Source: UBA9676 sp963837105 (GTDB taxonomy: Bacteria > Actinomycetota > Actinomycetes > Streptosporangiales > Streptosporangiaceae). Taken from it: DNA of 64,000 bases. The DNA is taken from positions 1 through 64,000 of the forward strand of contig CAWIMG010000020.1 of assembly GCA_963837105.1 (NCBI GenBank), in the 5' to 3' direction. The notes under the pieces are model-generated. The model was not told where the DNA came from. It saw nothing but the letters and a program-made list of their open reading frames with translations, and did no database searches. Positions 1 to 8,123 of this stretch are shown here, piece after piece (the stretch's first letter is position 1; each line of letters opens with the position of its first letter). The translations under genes and the position numbers were made by a program.

Positions 1-34
1 CATGCAAGCGCTCTACCAACTGAGCTATAGCCCC
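1..34 (-). tRNA. tRNA-Ala, 5' part only (cut by window edge)
   Basis: Read on the minus strand from base 34, the sequence gives acceptor strand GGGGCTA, TA, D-arm GCTC-AGTTGGTA-GAGC, then the anticodon stem CTTGC and loop ATG, where the window ends. This is the usual tRNA-Ala 5' half. The last visible base is position 34 of the tRNA and is G, so the anticodon starts with G, which fits Ala-GGC. The 3' half is outside the window. Confidence 0.85.
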
Positions 35-88
35 GCAACGCCGGCGAAGCGCCAGCAACGCCTCGTTAGTGTACTGGATCAGGGCCGG

Positions 89-772
89 TCATCGGTCATC
101 GCTGAGCACGGGCTCGGGCAGTGTCCCCGCGTTGTGCTCCAGCAGCCGCCAGCGGGTGCCGCGCCGCGCCAGCACCGACCATGCGCAATTCGCGAGCGGG
201 CCGACCGCGCCCCACAGTTCCTCCGGGAACCCGAGCAGCCGGGCGGCTGCCAGCCGGATCGCGGCACCGTGGCTGACGACCACGGCCAGGGTTCCCGGTG
301 ACATCCCGCTGGCGATCCGTTCCAAGGCCGCGCCGGTGCGCTCCGCGACCGCGGCGGACGACTCGCCGCCGGGCGGCATCCACTGCGCGTGCTCGGCCGG
401 GTAGCGGGTCCGGATCTCGGTGTCGGTCAGGCCCTCCCACAGCCCCCCGTACCGCTCCCGCAGGTCCTTGTCCGAGGTCACCGTCAGCCCGGTCAGCCGG
501 GCCAGCGGCGCTGCCGTCGCCATCGCCCGGGCCAGGTCGGAGGAGACGATCGCATCCGGCCCCAGCCCGGTCAGCAGCCGGGCGGCCCGCTCGGCCTGCT
601 GCTCCCCCACCTCATCGAGCGGGATGTCGGACTGGCCCTGGAACCGACCCTCGGCGTTCCACAGGGTCTGCCCGTGCCGCCACAGCACCAGCCGGACAGC
701 CTGCTCGTGATACCGGGCGGCCCCCGCCGCCGAGGCGGCCGGGGCTGCGCCGCCCGCCTGCCCGGCTGGCAC
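89..772 (-). CDS. histidine phosphatase family protein
   Basis: This is a 227-aa member of the phosphoglycerate-mutase-like superfamily. The catalytic motif RHG lies at residues 32-34 (context LVLWRHGQTLW), and the second histidine lies in VVVSHGAAIR near residue 168. These proteins dephosphorylate small phosphoesters through a phospho-histidine intermediate, and the substrate cannot be told from sequence. I chose the GTG at 772 because it begins 3 bases past the rsfS stop and gives a normal-length N-terminus; the next in-frame segment upstream is only rsfS read in another frame. The rsfS-phosphatase-tRNA-Ala order is common in actinomycetes. Confidence 0.88.
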   Translation of the reverse strand: MPAGQAGGAAPAASAAGAARYHEQAVRLVLWRHGQTLWNAEGRFQGQSDIPLDEVGEQQAERAARLLTGLGPDAIVSSDLARAMATAAPLARLTGLTVTSDKDLRERYGGLWEGLTDTEIRTRYPAEHAQWMPPGGESSAAVAERTGAALERIASGMSPGTLAVVVSHGAAIRLAAARLLGFPEELWGAVGPLANCAWSVLARRGTRWRLLEHNAGTLPEPVLSDDR

Positions 773-774
773 GC

Positions 775-1206
775 TCAGCGCTGCCCCCGGCCGGGGCGCC
801 CGTCCGTCGCCTGGCCGTTGGTTCCCAGGGGCGGCGCGCCGACTCCCACCGGCTCGGGCAGCGCGATCCGCGGGCAGTCCTTCCACAGCCGTTCGAGCGC
901 GTAATACACCCGCTCCTCGGCGTGCTGGATGTGGATGACCACGTCGAGGTAGTCCAGCAGGATCCAGCGGCCTTCCCGCTCGCCCTCCCGGCGCACCGGC
1001 CAGGCACCGGCCTGTCGCAGCCGTTCCTCGATCTCGTCGACCACAGCCCGCACCTGGCGGTCGTTGGCTGCCGAACACAGCAGAAATACGTCAGTGATCA
1101 CAAGCTGCTCACTGACGTCGTACGCGATGATGTCGCTGGCGAGCTTCTCGGCCGCAGCCTCGGCCGCGATCCCGGCAAGCTCGACGGCCCTGGCAGTAGC
1201 GGTCAC
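775..1206 (-). CDS. rsfS: ribosome silencing factor RsfS
   Basis: The 143-aa protein has the RsfS/Iojap core (KLASDIIAYDVSE, NDRQVRAVVDEIEERL, then GRWILLDYLDVVIHI). It binds ribosomal protein uL14 and blocks joining of the subunits when nutrients are low. The GTG at 1206 matches the family N-terminus (VTATARAVELA). GGAGG lies about 16 bases upstream, rather far, so the start is likely but not certain. The gene is co-directional with nadD, as in most actinobacteria, and sits 3 bp from the downstream phosphatase. The C-terminus has a short Gly/Pro-rich tail. Confidence 0.92.
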   Translation of the reverse strand: MTATARAVELAGIAAEAAAEKLASDIIAYDVSEQLVITDVFLLCSAANDRQVRAVVDEIEERLRQAGAWPVRREGEREGRWILLDYLDVVIHIQHAEERVYYALERLWKDCPRIALPEPVGVGAPPLGTNGQATDGRPGRGQR

Positions 1207-1333
1207 GTGCGCAGCTCGTTGTCCTCCGTTGACGTCAGATCCTGGCGCCGCCCGGCTCCCGCCCGGCGGCATCGCACCAAGGATATCCCGCTCCGCCGGG
1301 TCGGCCAGTCTCCCGCTGGTAGCAGCCGCGTTT

Positions 1334-1398
1334 CGCGGCTGCGTTGCGCGGCTGCGCTGCGCGGCTGCGCTGCGCGGCTACGTTGCCCGGCTGCCGCC
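1334..1398. repeat. 13-bp tandem repeat between nadD and rsfS
   Basis: Four near-identical copies of CGCGGCTGCGYTG run head to tail (starts 1334, 1347, 1360, 1373), followed by a degenerate fifth copy at 1386. The array fills part of the ~200-bp gap between the nadD stop and the rsfS start. No gene or clear hairpin explains it. Confidence 0.85.
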
Positions 1399-1407
1399 CG
1401 GGCCGGG

Positions 1408-2004
1408 TCAGCCAGCGCGGTACAGCCCTCGTTTGGCGATGTACTGCACCACCCCGTCGGGGACCAGGTACCAGATCGGCTCGCCGGCCGCGACCCGCGC
1501 CCGGCAGGTGGTCGAGGAGATCGCCAGTGCCGGGATCTCAATCAGGCTGATCTTGTCCTCGGGCAGCCCATCACCGGTTAGCCGGTGCCCCGGCCGGGTG
1601 CAACCGACGAAGTGCGCCAGCGCGAACAGCTCGCTCACGTCCTGCCAGGACATCATCCTGGCCAGCGCGTCGGCGCCGGTGATGAAGAACAGCTCCGCCT
1701 TGTCCCCGTGCTCGGCCCGCAGGTCGCGCAACGTGTCAATGGTGTACGTCGGGCCGGCCCGGTCGATGTCGATGCGGCTGACCGAGAACCGGGGGTTGGA
1801 CGCGGTCGCGATGACCGTCATCAGGTAGCGGTCCTCCGACGGCGATACCTGCCGGTCTTCCTTCTGCCACGGCTGGCCGGTGGGAACGAACACGACCTGG
1901 TCCAGCCCGAAAAAGTAACCCACCTCGCTGGCCGCCACCAGGTGGCCATGGTGGATCGGGTCGAAGGTGCCGCCCATCACGCCGAGCCGCTGCACACGCC
2001 CCAT
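1408..2004 (-). CDS. nadD: nicotinate-nucleotide adenylyltransferase
   Basis: NadD joins nicotinate mononucleotide to AMP from ATP to give deamido-NAD+ in NAD synthesis. The 198-aa protein has the nucleotidyltransferase motif GGTFDPIHHGHL at residues 11-22, including the HxGH signature, and a C-terminal ISSTTCRARV that corresponds to the family's ISSTxIR motif. Length is normal. The gene reads toward rsfS, with the 13-bp repeat array in between. Confidence 0.95.
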   Translation of the reverse strand: MGRVQRLGVMGGTFDPIHHGHLVAASEVGYFFGLDQVVFVPTGQPWQKEDRQVSPSEDRYLMTVIATASNPRFSVSRIDIDRAGPTYTIDTLRDLRAEHGDKAELFFITGADALARMMSWQDVSELFALAHFVGCTRPGHRLTGDGLPEDKISLIEIPALAISSTTCRARVAAGEPIWYLVPDGVVQYIAKRGLYRAG

Positions 2005-2020
2005 GCGCAGACTTTACCGA

Positions 2021-3367
2021 TCACTCCAGGCCGGGCACCGGCGGCGTGCCCTCCCGCCACCGGGCCAGCCGCACCGCCTTGCCCATCTCGGTGCGCGGCA
2101 CCGTGCCCGGTGGCAGCACCCTGACGTTGATGCGCACCGCCAGTTCCACCCGCAGCCGCGATTCCAGGTCCCGCTCGGTGGGCAGCCCCGCTCCAGCCGC
2201 CGCCCGGCCAGCCGAGCCGGCGCCGCCCGGCGTTAGGTATTCACAGCAGGCGATGAGGAGGGAGCCGCCAGCCCGCCGCTCGTCCAGCACCAGCAGGTAG
2301 TCGGGCCCGATCGCCGGGTGGCCGAGCAGCACCCGCTCCACCTCGCTGGGGTAGACGTTCACGCCGCGCAGGACCAGCATGTCGTCCCGGCGGCCGGTGA
2401 TCTTGCTCATTTTCACCAGCGTGCGGCCGCAGCGGCAGGGGCCGCGCCGCAGCGACGCCACATCACCGGTCCGGTACCGAAGCAGTGGCTGCGCTTCCCG
2501 GGTGAGCGTGCTGAACACCAGCTCACCCGCCGTGCCGTCCGGGACCGGCTGGCCGTCCTCGCCAATGGCCTCCACCAGGAAATGATCCTCGTTGACGTGC
2601 AGCCCGTTGGCCTCCTCGATGCATTCGCAGGACACGCCGGGGCCGATCACCTCGGACAGGCCGTAGATGTCCAGCGCGCGCAGGCCGAGCAGGTGTTCCA
2701 GCCGGGCGCGCAGTTCGTTCGACCACGGCTCGGCGCCGAACAGGCCGGCCTTGAGCGACAGCCCCTCCCCCGGCCACAGCCCGGCCTTGGCCAGTGCCTC
2801 ACCCAGCCGGACCGCGTACGAGGGGGTGCAGCACAAGATGTCCGGCCGCAGATCGCGGATCAGCGTGACCTGGCGCGGGGTCAGGCCACCGGAGACCGGC
2901 ACCACGGTCGCGCCCAGTTCCACTGCGCCCTGGTGGAGCCCGATGCCGCCGGTGAAGAGCCCGTACCCGTAGGCGTTGTGCACAATGCTGGCCCGGGTGC
3001 CGCCCGCGGCCACCAGCGCCCGCGCGCACATCCGCGCCCACATCGCCAGATCCGCCCGGGTATAGGCGACCAGGCTGGGGCGGCCACCGGTACCGCTGGA
3101 ACCGTGCACGGCCACCACGTCCGCCATCGGCACACCCGTCATGCCAAACGGATAGGCATCCCACAGATCACGTTTCTCCGTCATGGGCAGTGCGGGCAGG
3201 TTGTCGAGGGACGCGATGTCCGGCCCGCCGCTGACGCCGGCCTGCCTGAGCCGCTCCGCCTGCACGCCGCCGTTCGCGAGCAGACGGTCCACCAGGCCAC
3301 GCAGCCGTTCCAGCTGAAGCTCCGCGCGCTGGCCGTCCGGCATGGCCTCCAGTTCTGGCTCGAACAT
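2021..3367 (-). CDS. phenylacetate-CoA ligase family (PaaK-like) AMP-forming ligase
   Basis: The 448-aa protein is a short ANL-superfamily ligase that activates an aromatic or other acid as an acyl-AMP and then makes the CoA thioester. Visible are the ATP motif SSGTGGRPSLV at residues 90-100, an adenine-pocket YGLSEV, the YRTGD motif, the hinge region TGRRDDMLVLRGVNVYPSEVE and the C-terminal lysine in RTEMGKAVRL. The start at 3367 has GAGGGG nine bases upstream. No other phenylacetate pathway genes are nearby, so phenylacetate itself is not assured as the substrate. It is divergent from the M48 gene, with start codons only about 40 bp apart. Confidence 0.85.
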   Translation of the reverse strand: MFEPELEAMPDGQRAELQLERLRGLVDRLLANGGVQAERLRQAGVSGGPDIASLDNLPALPMTEKRDLWDAYPFGMTGVPMADVVAVHGSSGTGGRPSLVAYTRADLAMWARMCARALVAAGGTRASIVHNAYGYGLFTGGIGLHQGAVELGATVVPVSGGLTPRQVTLIRDLRPDILCCTPSYAVRLGEALAKAGLWPGEGLSLKAGLFGAEPWSNELRARLEHLLGLRALDIYGLSEVIGPGVSCECIEEANGLHVNEDHFLVEAIGEDGQPVPDGTAGELVFSTLTREAQPLLRYRTGDVASLRRGPCRCGRTLVKMSKITGRRDDMLVLRGVNVYPSEVERVLLGHPAIGPDYLLVLDERRAGGSLLIACCEYLTPGGAGSAGRAAAGAGLPTERDLESRLRVELAVRINVRVLPPGTVPRTEMGKAVRLARWREGTPPVPGLE

Positions 3368-3395
3368 GCCACTCACCCCTCGCCCGAATGCGCCT

Positions 3396-3401
3396 ACCAT
3401 G
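3396..3401 (+). promoter_or_regulatory. possible -10 (TACCAT) for leaderless M48 mRNA
   Basis: TACCAT fits TANNNT and ends six bases before the ATG at 3408, the spacing expected if transcription starts at the start codon. There is no Shine-Dalgarno sequence ahead of 3408. This is inference from spacing only. Confidence 0.3.
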
Positions 3402-3407
3402 ACACAC

Positions 3408-4691
3408 ATGACGACTCCGCCGGATCGCACCCGGGTACGCCTGCCCGGGATCAGTTCCCGGGCGTATGAGCACCCCGCCGACCGGTCGGCGCTGGTGGCC
3501 ATGCGCAAGCTCACCGGCTTCGACGTGCTGCTGCGCCGACTGGCCAGCCTGTTCAGCGACCGTAGCCTGCGCCTGCTGTTCCTGGCCAGTTCGGTCCGGG
3601 CGTCCACCGAGCAGTTCCCGCACCTGCACGAGCTCATCCTGGACGGCTCAGCCGTGCTGGACCTGCCCGCGGTGCCCGAGCTGTTCATCTACCAGGACCC
3701 GGTGCCGATGGCGATGACGCTCGGCTCGGACACACCGTTCATCGTGATCAGCACCGGGCTGGTGGACCTGATGGACGGCGAGGAAATGCGCTGGGTGATC
3801 GGGCATGAGCTGGGGCACGTGCTGTCCGGGCACGCCATCTACCGGACCATGCTGTTCCACCTGACCCGGCTGGCCGTCCGGCTGGCCTGGTTCGCGATCG
3901 GCTACATCAGCCTGCGGGTGATCATCGCCGCGCTGGAGGAGTGGTACCGCAAGTCGGAACTGTCCTGCGACCGGGCGGGCGTGCTCGCCGGGCAGGACCC
4001 GGCGGCGGGCCGGCGGGCACTGATGAAACTGGCCGGCGGCAACAAGGTGTCCGAGTTCAGCCACGACGCGTTCCACCAGCAGGCGCGCGAGTACGACGCG
4101 GTCCCGGACGTCCGGGAGGGCCTGCTCAAGCTGCTCCAGTTGCAGGGGAACACACACCCGTTCGCGGTGATCCGCTTCGCCGAACTGGACCGGTGGGTGG
4201 CCGACGGTGAGTACCTCGACATCCTGGCCGGCCGGTACCCGCGCCGGGAGGACGACCCGCAGGTCTCGGTGGGCGAGGAAGCCAGGTCGGCGGCCCGCTC
4301 CTACCAGGAGTCGTGGAGCCGTTCCGCCGATCCGCTGGTGGGGCTGTTCCGGGGTTTCGCGGAGAGCGCGGCCGGCGCCGGGTCGCAACTGTTCGCAGGG
4401 GTCTTCGGCCGCCGCGAGCCGGGCGGCAGTGGCAGTGGTGACACCAGCAGCGGAGACACGGCGGAGACAACGGCGGTGCGGACAACGGCGGCGGCGAGTC
4501 CTGACCAGCACCGGAGCCCGGCCCGCGCCGGCCCTCACCGGCACCCGTTCCTAAGGGCGTCCGCTCATCCGCGCGCCAGCACTACCAGGTCGTCGCGGTG
4601 CACCACTTCCCGCTCGTACTCCGGGCCCAGTTCGGCGGCCAGCGACCGGGTGTCCCGGCCCAGCAGCGCCGGGACCTCCGCCGCGTCATAG
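3408..4691 (+). CDS. M48 family zinc metallopeptidase
   Basis: The protein carries the zinc-protease motif HELGH at residues 133-137, followed by a hydrophobic stretch (about 147-175) that likely anchors it in the membrane, and the ELSCDRAGV segment giving the third zinc ligand. M48 proteases degrade or process membrane proteins. ATG at 3408 is preferred; 3399 is the alternative. The 3' end is uncertain. The open frame runs 127 bp into proB on the opposite strand. A frame two bases over would instead read GDNGGADNGGGES and stop at 4502-4504, a more natural end. A small indel near 4455-4475 is possible. Confidence 0.8.
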   Translation: MTTPPDRTRVRLPGISSRAYEHPADRSALVAMRKLTGFDVLLRRLASLFSDRSLRLLFLASSVRASTEQFPHLHELILDGSAVLDLPAVPELFIYQDPVPMAMTLGSDTPFIVISTGLVDLMDGEEMRWVIGHELGHVLSGHAIYRTMLFHLTRLAVRLAWFAIGYISLRVIIAALEEWYRKSELSCDRAGVLAGQDPAAGRRALMKLAGGNKVSEFSHDAFHQQAREYDAVPDVREGLLKLLQLQGNTHPFAVIRFAELDRWVADGEYLDILAGRYPRREDDPQVSVGEEARSAARSYQESWSRSADPLVGLFRGFAESAAGAGSQLFAGVFGRREPGGSGSGDTSSGDTAETTAVRTTAAASPDQHRSPARAGPHRHPFLRASAHPRASTTRSSRCTTSRSYSGPSSAASDRVSRPSSAGTSAAS

Positions 4692-5758
4692 TTGACCAGC
4701 CCGCGGGCGATGACCCGGCCGCCGGCGTCGCATAGGTCAACCGGGTCGCCGGCGTCGAACTCCCCCTCGACCGCGGTGATCCCGGCGGGCAGCAGCGAGG
4801 CCCGGCCGGCTACCACCGCCCGGACCGCGCCAGCGTCCAGCAGCAGCCGGCCCCGGGCGGCGGCCGCGTGGGCGAGCCACAACTGCCGGGTGGCCAGGCG
4901 GCCGTGCGGGGCGAAATACGTGCCGGCCGGCTCCCCGGCCAGGGCGGCGGCCGCCTGATCGGCGCTGGCCACCACGGTCGGGATGCCGGCCTCGGTCGCG
5001 ATCATGGCCGCGTCCACCTTGGTGATCATGCCGCCGGTGCCCGAGCGCGCCCGGCCGAGCGCGACCCCGGCCAGGTCGGCCTGGCTGTTCACCCGGCCGA
5101 TCAGGCGGGCACCGGGCTTGCGTGGGTCCTTGTCGTGCAGCCCGTCCACGTCGGACAGCAGGATCAGCGCGCCGGCCCGGATCACGTGCGCGACCAGCGC
5201 GGCCAGCCGGTCGTTGTCGCCGAACCGGATTTCGTCGGTGGCGACCGTGTCGTTCTCGTTCACGACCGGCAGGATGCCCAGTTCCAGCAGCCGGTTCAGG
5301 GTGCGCTGGGCGTTGCGGTAGTGGGCCCGGCGCATCAGGTCGTCGGCGGTGAGCAGGATTTGCCCGGCCTGCACGCCACGGGCCGCGAACGCGGCCGAAT
5401 ACCGGGCCATCAGCAGCCCCTGCCCAACGCTGGCCGCGGCCTGCTGGGTGGCCAGGTCACCCGGCCGGCGCGGCAGCCGGAGCGGCGCCAGCCCGGCCGC
5501 GATCGCGCCGGAGGAGACCAGCACGACCTGGCCCCCGCCCCGCACCCGGCTGGTCAGCACCTCGGTGAGCTGCGCGATCCGGGCGTCGTCGATCGCCCCA
5601 GCCGCCGTCGTCAGCGACGACGACCCAACCTTGACCACCACCCGTGCCGCCTGAGCAATGTCTCCCCGATGCCCCGGCTCGTCTGCGGACGTGGTCGATT
5701 CGGGCTGTGATCGCGGCCCAAGTCGACCAAGTCCGCTCCCGGCAGGTGAGCCGGTCAT
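4565..5758 (-). CDS. proB: glutamate 5-kinase
   Basis: ProB phosphorylates L-glutamate, the first step of proline synthesis. The 397-aa protein has the amino-acid-kinase fold (VVVKVGSSSLT near residue 40, LVSSGAIAAGL, NENDTVATDEIRFGDND, LLSDVDGLHDKDP, GTGGMITKVDAA) and a C-terminal PUA domain from about residue 300. The ATG at 5758 overlaps the obg stop in an ATGA arrangement, so translation is likely coupled. About 30 extra N-terminal residues precede the kinase fold. The 3' end converges with the M48 gene. Confidence 0.95.
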   Translation of the reverse strand: MTGSPAGSGLGRLGPRSQPESTTSADEPGHRGDIAQAARVVVKVGSSSLTTAAGAIDDARIAQLTEVLTSRVRGGGQVVLVSSGAIAAGLAPLRLPRRPGDLATQQAAASVGQGLLMARYSAAFAARGVQAGQILLTADDLMRRAHYRNAQRTLNRLLELGILPVVNENDTVATDEIRFGDNDRLAALVAHVIRAGALILLSDVDGLHDKDPRKPGARLIGRVNSQADLAGVALGRARSGTGGMITKVDAAMIATEAGIPTVVASADQAAAALAGEPAGTYFAPHGRLATRQLWLAHAAAARGRLLLDAGAVRAVVAGRASLLPAGITAVEGEFDAGDPVDLCDAGGRVIARGLVNYDAAEVPALLGRDTRSLAAELGPEYEREVVHRDDLVVLARG

Positions 5759-7133
5759 CGGGTCAGGCGGCGGTCGGTGCCGCGACGGCCGAACCCGTGC
5801 GGCAAACCGGCCGGAATGTCCGGATCCCACTCGAACACGACCGCGTCCGGGCCGTCCCCGATCATCACCTCGGCGCCCGCGGTGGCACCTGCCTCGGTGA
5901 GCGCCTGCTCCACCCCCAGCCGGGCGAGCCGGTCGGCCAGGAACCCGACCGCCTCGTCGTTGCCGAAGTCGGTCTGCGTGACCCACCGGCGTGGCTTGTC
6001 GCCCCGCACGGCGAAGCTGTTGCCACCCAGCGCGGCGACTTCGAACTCGGGACCGCCTGCTGGGGCGGGCCGGATCACCTGCCGGGTCGGCTCGGGCGGC
6101 GGTGCCGCCGCCCGAGCCGCCGCCACCACGTCCCCGATCAGGTAGGCAAGCTCCCGCAGCCCTTCGTGGCTGGCCGCCGACACCTGGCACACGGTCAGCC
6201 CGCGGGCGGTGAGTTCGGCCGTGGCTCGTTCGGCCACCTCCCGGGCAGCGGGAACGTCGATCTTGTTCAGCGCGACCAGCCGGGGCCGGCCCGCCAGGCC
6301 GGCCCGGTGAGGTCTGCGTAGGCGGCCAGTTCAGCCTCGATCACGTCCAGGTCGGCAACCGGATCCCGGCCGGGTTCCCCGGCCGGGCCAGCCGCACAGT
6401 CCAGCACGTGCACCAGCACGGAGCACCGTTCCACGTGCCGTAGGAAGTCCAGCCCGAGGCCCTTGCCGCGACTCGCGCCGGGGATGAGCCCGGGCACGTC
6501 CGCCACCACGAACTGCGTCTGGCCCGCCTCGACCACGCCCAGATGCGGGGTGAGAGTGGTGAAGGGGTAGGCGCCAATCTTGGGCCGGGCCGCGGACATG
6601 GCGGCGATCAGGGACGATTTCCCGGCGTTGGGGAAACCGACCAGGCCCGCATCGGCGATCGTCTTCAGCTCCAGCACCAGCGCGTGCTCGGCGCCCGGCT
6701 CGCCACGCAGCGCGAACCCGGGGGCCTTGCGCCGCGGGGAAGCCAGCGCCGCGTTGCCGAGCCCGCCCCGGCCGCCGCGGGCGGCGACGAACCTGGTGCC
6801 GGCCCCGATCAGGTCGGCCAGTACCTCACCGTCGGCGGTCTTCACCACGGTCCCGTCCGGCACCCGGACCACCAGATCGGCGCCGTTGGCACCGTTGCGG
6901 TTCGAGCCGGACCCCTGCTTGCCACGGCCGGCCCGGCGGACCGGCCGCCGGTGGAAGTCGAGCAGGGTCGCCGTGCCCTGGTCGACCTCGAAGATCACGT
7001 CGCCACCGCAGCCGCCGTTGCCGCCGTCCGGGCCGCCGAGCGGCTTGAACTTCTCCCGGTGGATGGAGGCGCAGCCGTTGCCGCCGTCCCCGGCTTTCAC
7101 CCGCAGGGTGGCCTGATCGGCGAACTCAGCCAC
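5755..7133 (-). CDS. obg: GTPase Obg/CgtA (frameshifted in this sequence)
   Basis: Obg is a ribosome-associated GTPase and is essential in most bacteria. Frame one (7133 to about 6300) encodes the glycine-rich Obg fold, the P-loop GFPNAGKSS at residues 166-174 and DVPGLIPGAS. Frame two (about 6300 to 5755) supplies NKID (in VALNKIDV) and the C-terminal Obg domain. The frames join near 6297-6300; one extra C in the GGCC run there would give a continuous 459-codon gene ending exactly at the ATGA overlap with proB. I read this as a one-base deletion, more likely a sequencing error than a dead gene. Confidence 0.92.
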
Positions 7134-7185
7134 TGCTGTCTTCCTCCTGGCTGTCGTGATGCTGGCGCCGGGCGGGTGCCAGATG

Positions 7186-7220
7186 GTCAGGGGCGGACCG
7201 CGCCGCGGTCCGCCCCTGAC
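7186..7220 (-). terminator. hairpin after rplU-rpmA
   Basis: Two perfect 17-base arms (7186-7202 and 7204-7220) are separated by one base in the gap between rpmA and obg. It probably terminates or attenuates transcription after the L21/L27 genes. No T-run follows, which is common in high-GC actinobacteria. Confidence 0.75.
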
Positions 7221-7249
7221 ATCAGCTTGCCTCTGCTCGCGGAACCGCC

Positions 7250-7519
7250 CTAGGAGCCGTCAGACGGCGGTGCGGCGACTACGCTGACCGCCCGCCGGCC
7301 CCGCACGCTGCCGAACGTCACAACGCCCTCGACCAGCGCGAACAGTGTGTCATCCCCGCCCCGGCCGACGCCGGGACCGGGGTGGAAGTGAGTGCCGCGC
7401 TGCCGGATCAGGATCTCGCCCGCGTTGACCCGCTGGCCGCCGAACCGCTTCACACCCAGCCGCTGCGCGGCCGAGTCGCGGCCGTTCCGGCTGGACGACG
7501 CGCCCTTCTTGTGTGCCAT
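7250..7519 (-). CDS. rpmA: 50S ribosomal protein bL27
   Basis: The 89-aa bL27 begins MAHKKGASSSRNGRDSAAQR, the usual start of mature L27, whose tail reaches the peptidyl-transferase centre. GEILIRQRGTHFHPG and GGDDTLFALVEG are typical. AAGGA precedes the ATG. It follows rplU by 2 bp and is co-transcribed with it, as in nearly all bacteria. Confidence 0.97.
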   Translation of the reverse strand: MAHKKGASSSRNGRDSAAQRLGVKRFGGQRVNAGEILIRQRGTHFHPGPGVGRGGDDTLFALVEGVVTFGSVRGRRAVSVVAAPPSDGS

Positions 7520-7521
7520 CG

Positions 7522-7998
7522 TCAGTCCTTCTTCCCAGCCGCGGCCGGCTTGCTCTTCGCCGCCCCGCTCCGCGCCGCTGCCGGCTTCGTGGCAGGCGCC
7601 TTCGCCGCGGAAGCCTTCGCCGCTGGTGCCTTCTCCGCGGCGGGCCTGGCGGTGCTCCTGGCCGCGCCCCGCTTGGCCGGAGCGGTCCCGTCATCCGAGA
7701 TGCCGGTGATCTTCACCTGCGTGTAGTGCTGGCGGTGACCCAGCCGGCGCCGGTAGCCGGTCTTGTTCCGGTAGTGGATCATGTTGATCTTGGGGCCGGC
7801 GATGGCACCCATGATCTGGGCAGTGACCTGGTAGCGGCCCACCTCGGCCGGTTCGCTGATGACCTTGCTGCCGTCAACGATGAGCAGGGCGGGCAGCATC
7901 ACGCTGGAACCCACCTCGCCCGGCAGCGTGTCGACGGTCAGGACGTCGTCCACCGCCGCCTTCTCCTGCCTGCCACCGCAGCGCACGATCGCGTACAC
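7522..7998 (-). CDS. rplU: 50S ribosomal protein bL21 with Ala/Lys/Pro-rich tail
   Basis: The first ~103 residues are a normal bL21 (start MYAIVRCGGRQEK, end GYRRRLGHRQHYTQVKITGI), which binds 23S rRNA. Residues 104-158 form an extra tail of Ala, Lys, Pro and Ser, resembling a histone-H1-like disordered basic segment, and make the protein about 50% longer than usual. The start is GTG at 7998. The ~125-bp gap upstream, to the rne stop, should hold its promoter; I see no convincing -10. Confidence 0.95.
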   Translation of the reverse strand: MYAIVRCGGRQEKAAVDDVLTVDTLPGEVGSSVMLPALLIVDGSKVISEPAEVGRYQVTAQIMGAIAGPKINMIHYRNKTGYRRRLGHRQHYTQVKITGISDDGTAPAKRGAARSTARPAAEKAPAAKASAAKAPATKPAAARSGAAKSKPAAAGKKD

Positions 7999-8123
7999 CC
8001 GAGGACTCTCTCTCTGCCTTGTGGGGCTGCTTCAGGGGCTCGCCTGCCTGAGCATGGGACTCGTATGAGGGTCCCCCACCCCCAGATCCATCCTGGGAAA
8101 GGCTATCAGACCTGGCGGTGCCT

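Noticed and set aside
1334..1398. CRISPR array
   Set aside because: Units are 13 bp with no spacers, and no cas genes are present. No CRISPR was seen elsewhere in the window.
6290..6302. Programmed ribosomal frameshift in obg
   Set aside because: No slippery heptamer with a downstream pseudoknot is evident, Obg is not known to need recoding, and many other genes here show the same kind of one-base lesion.
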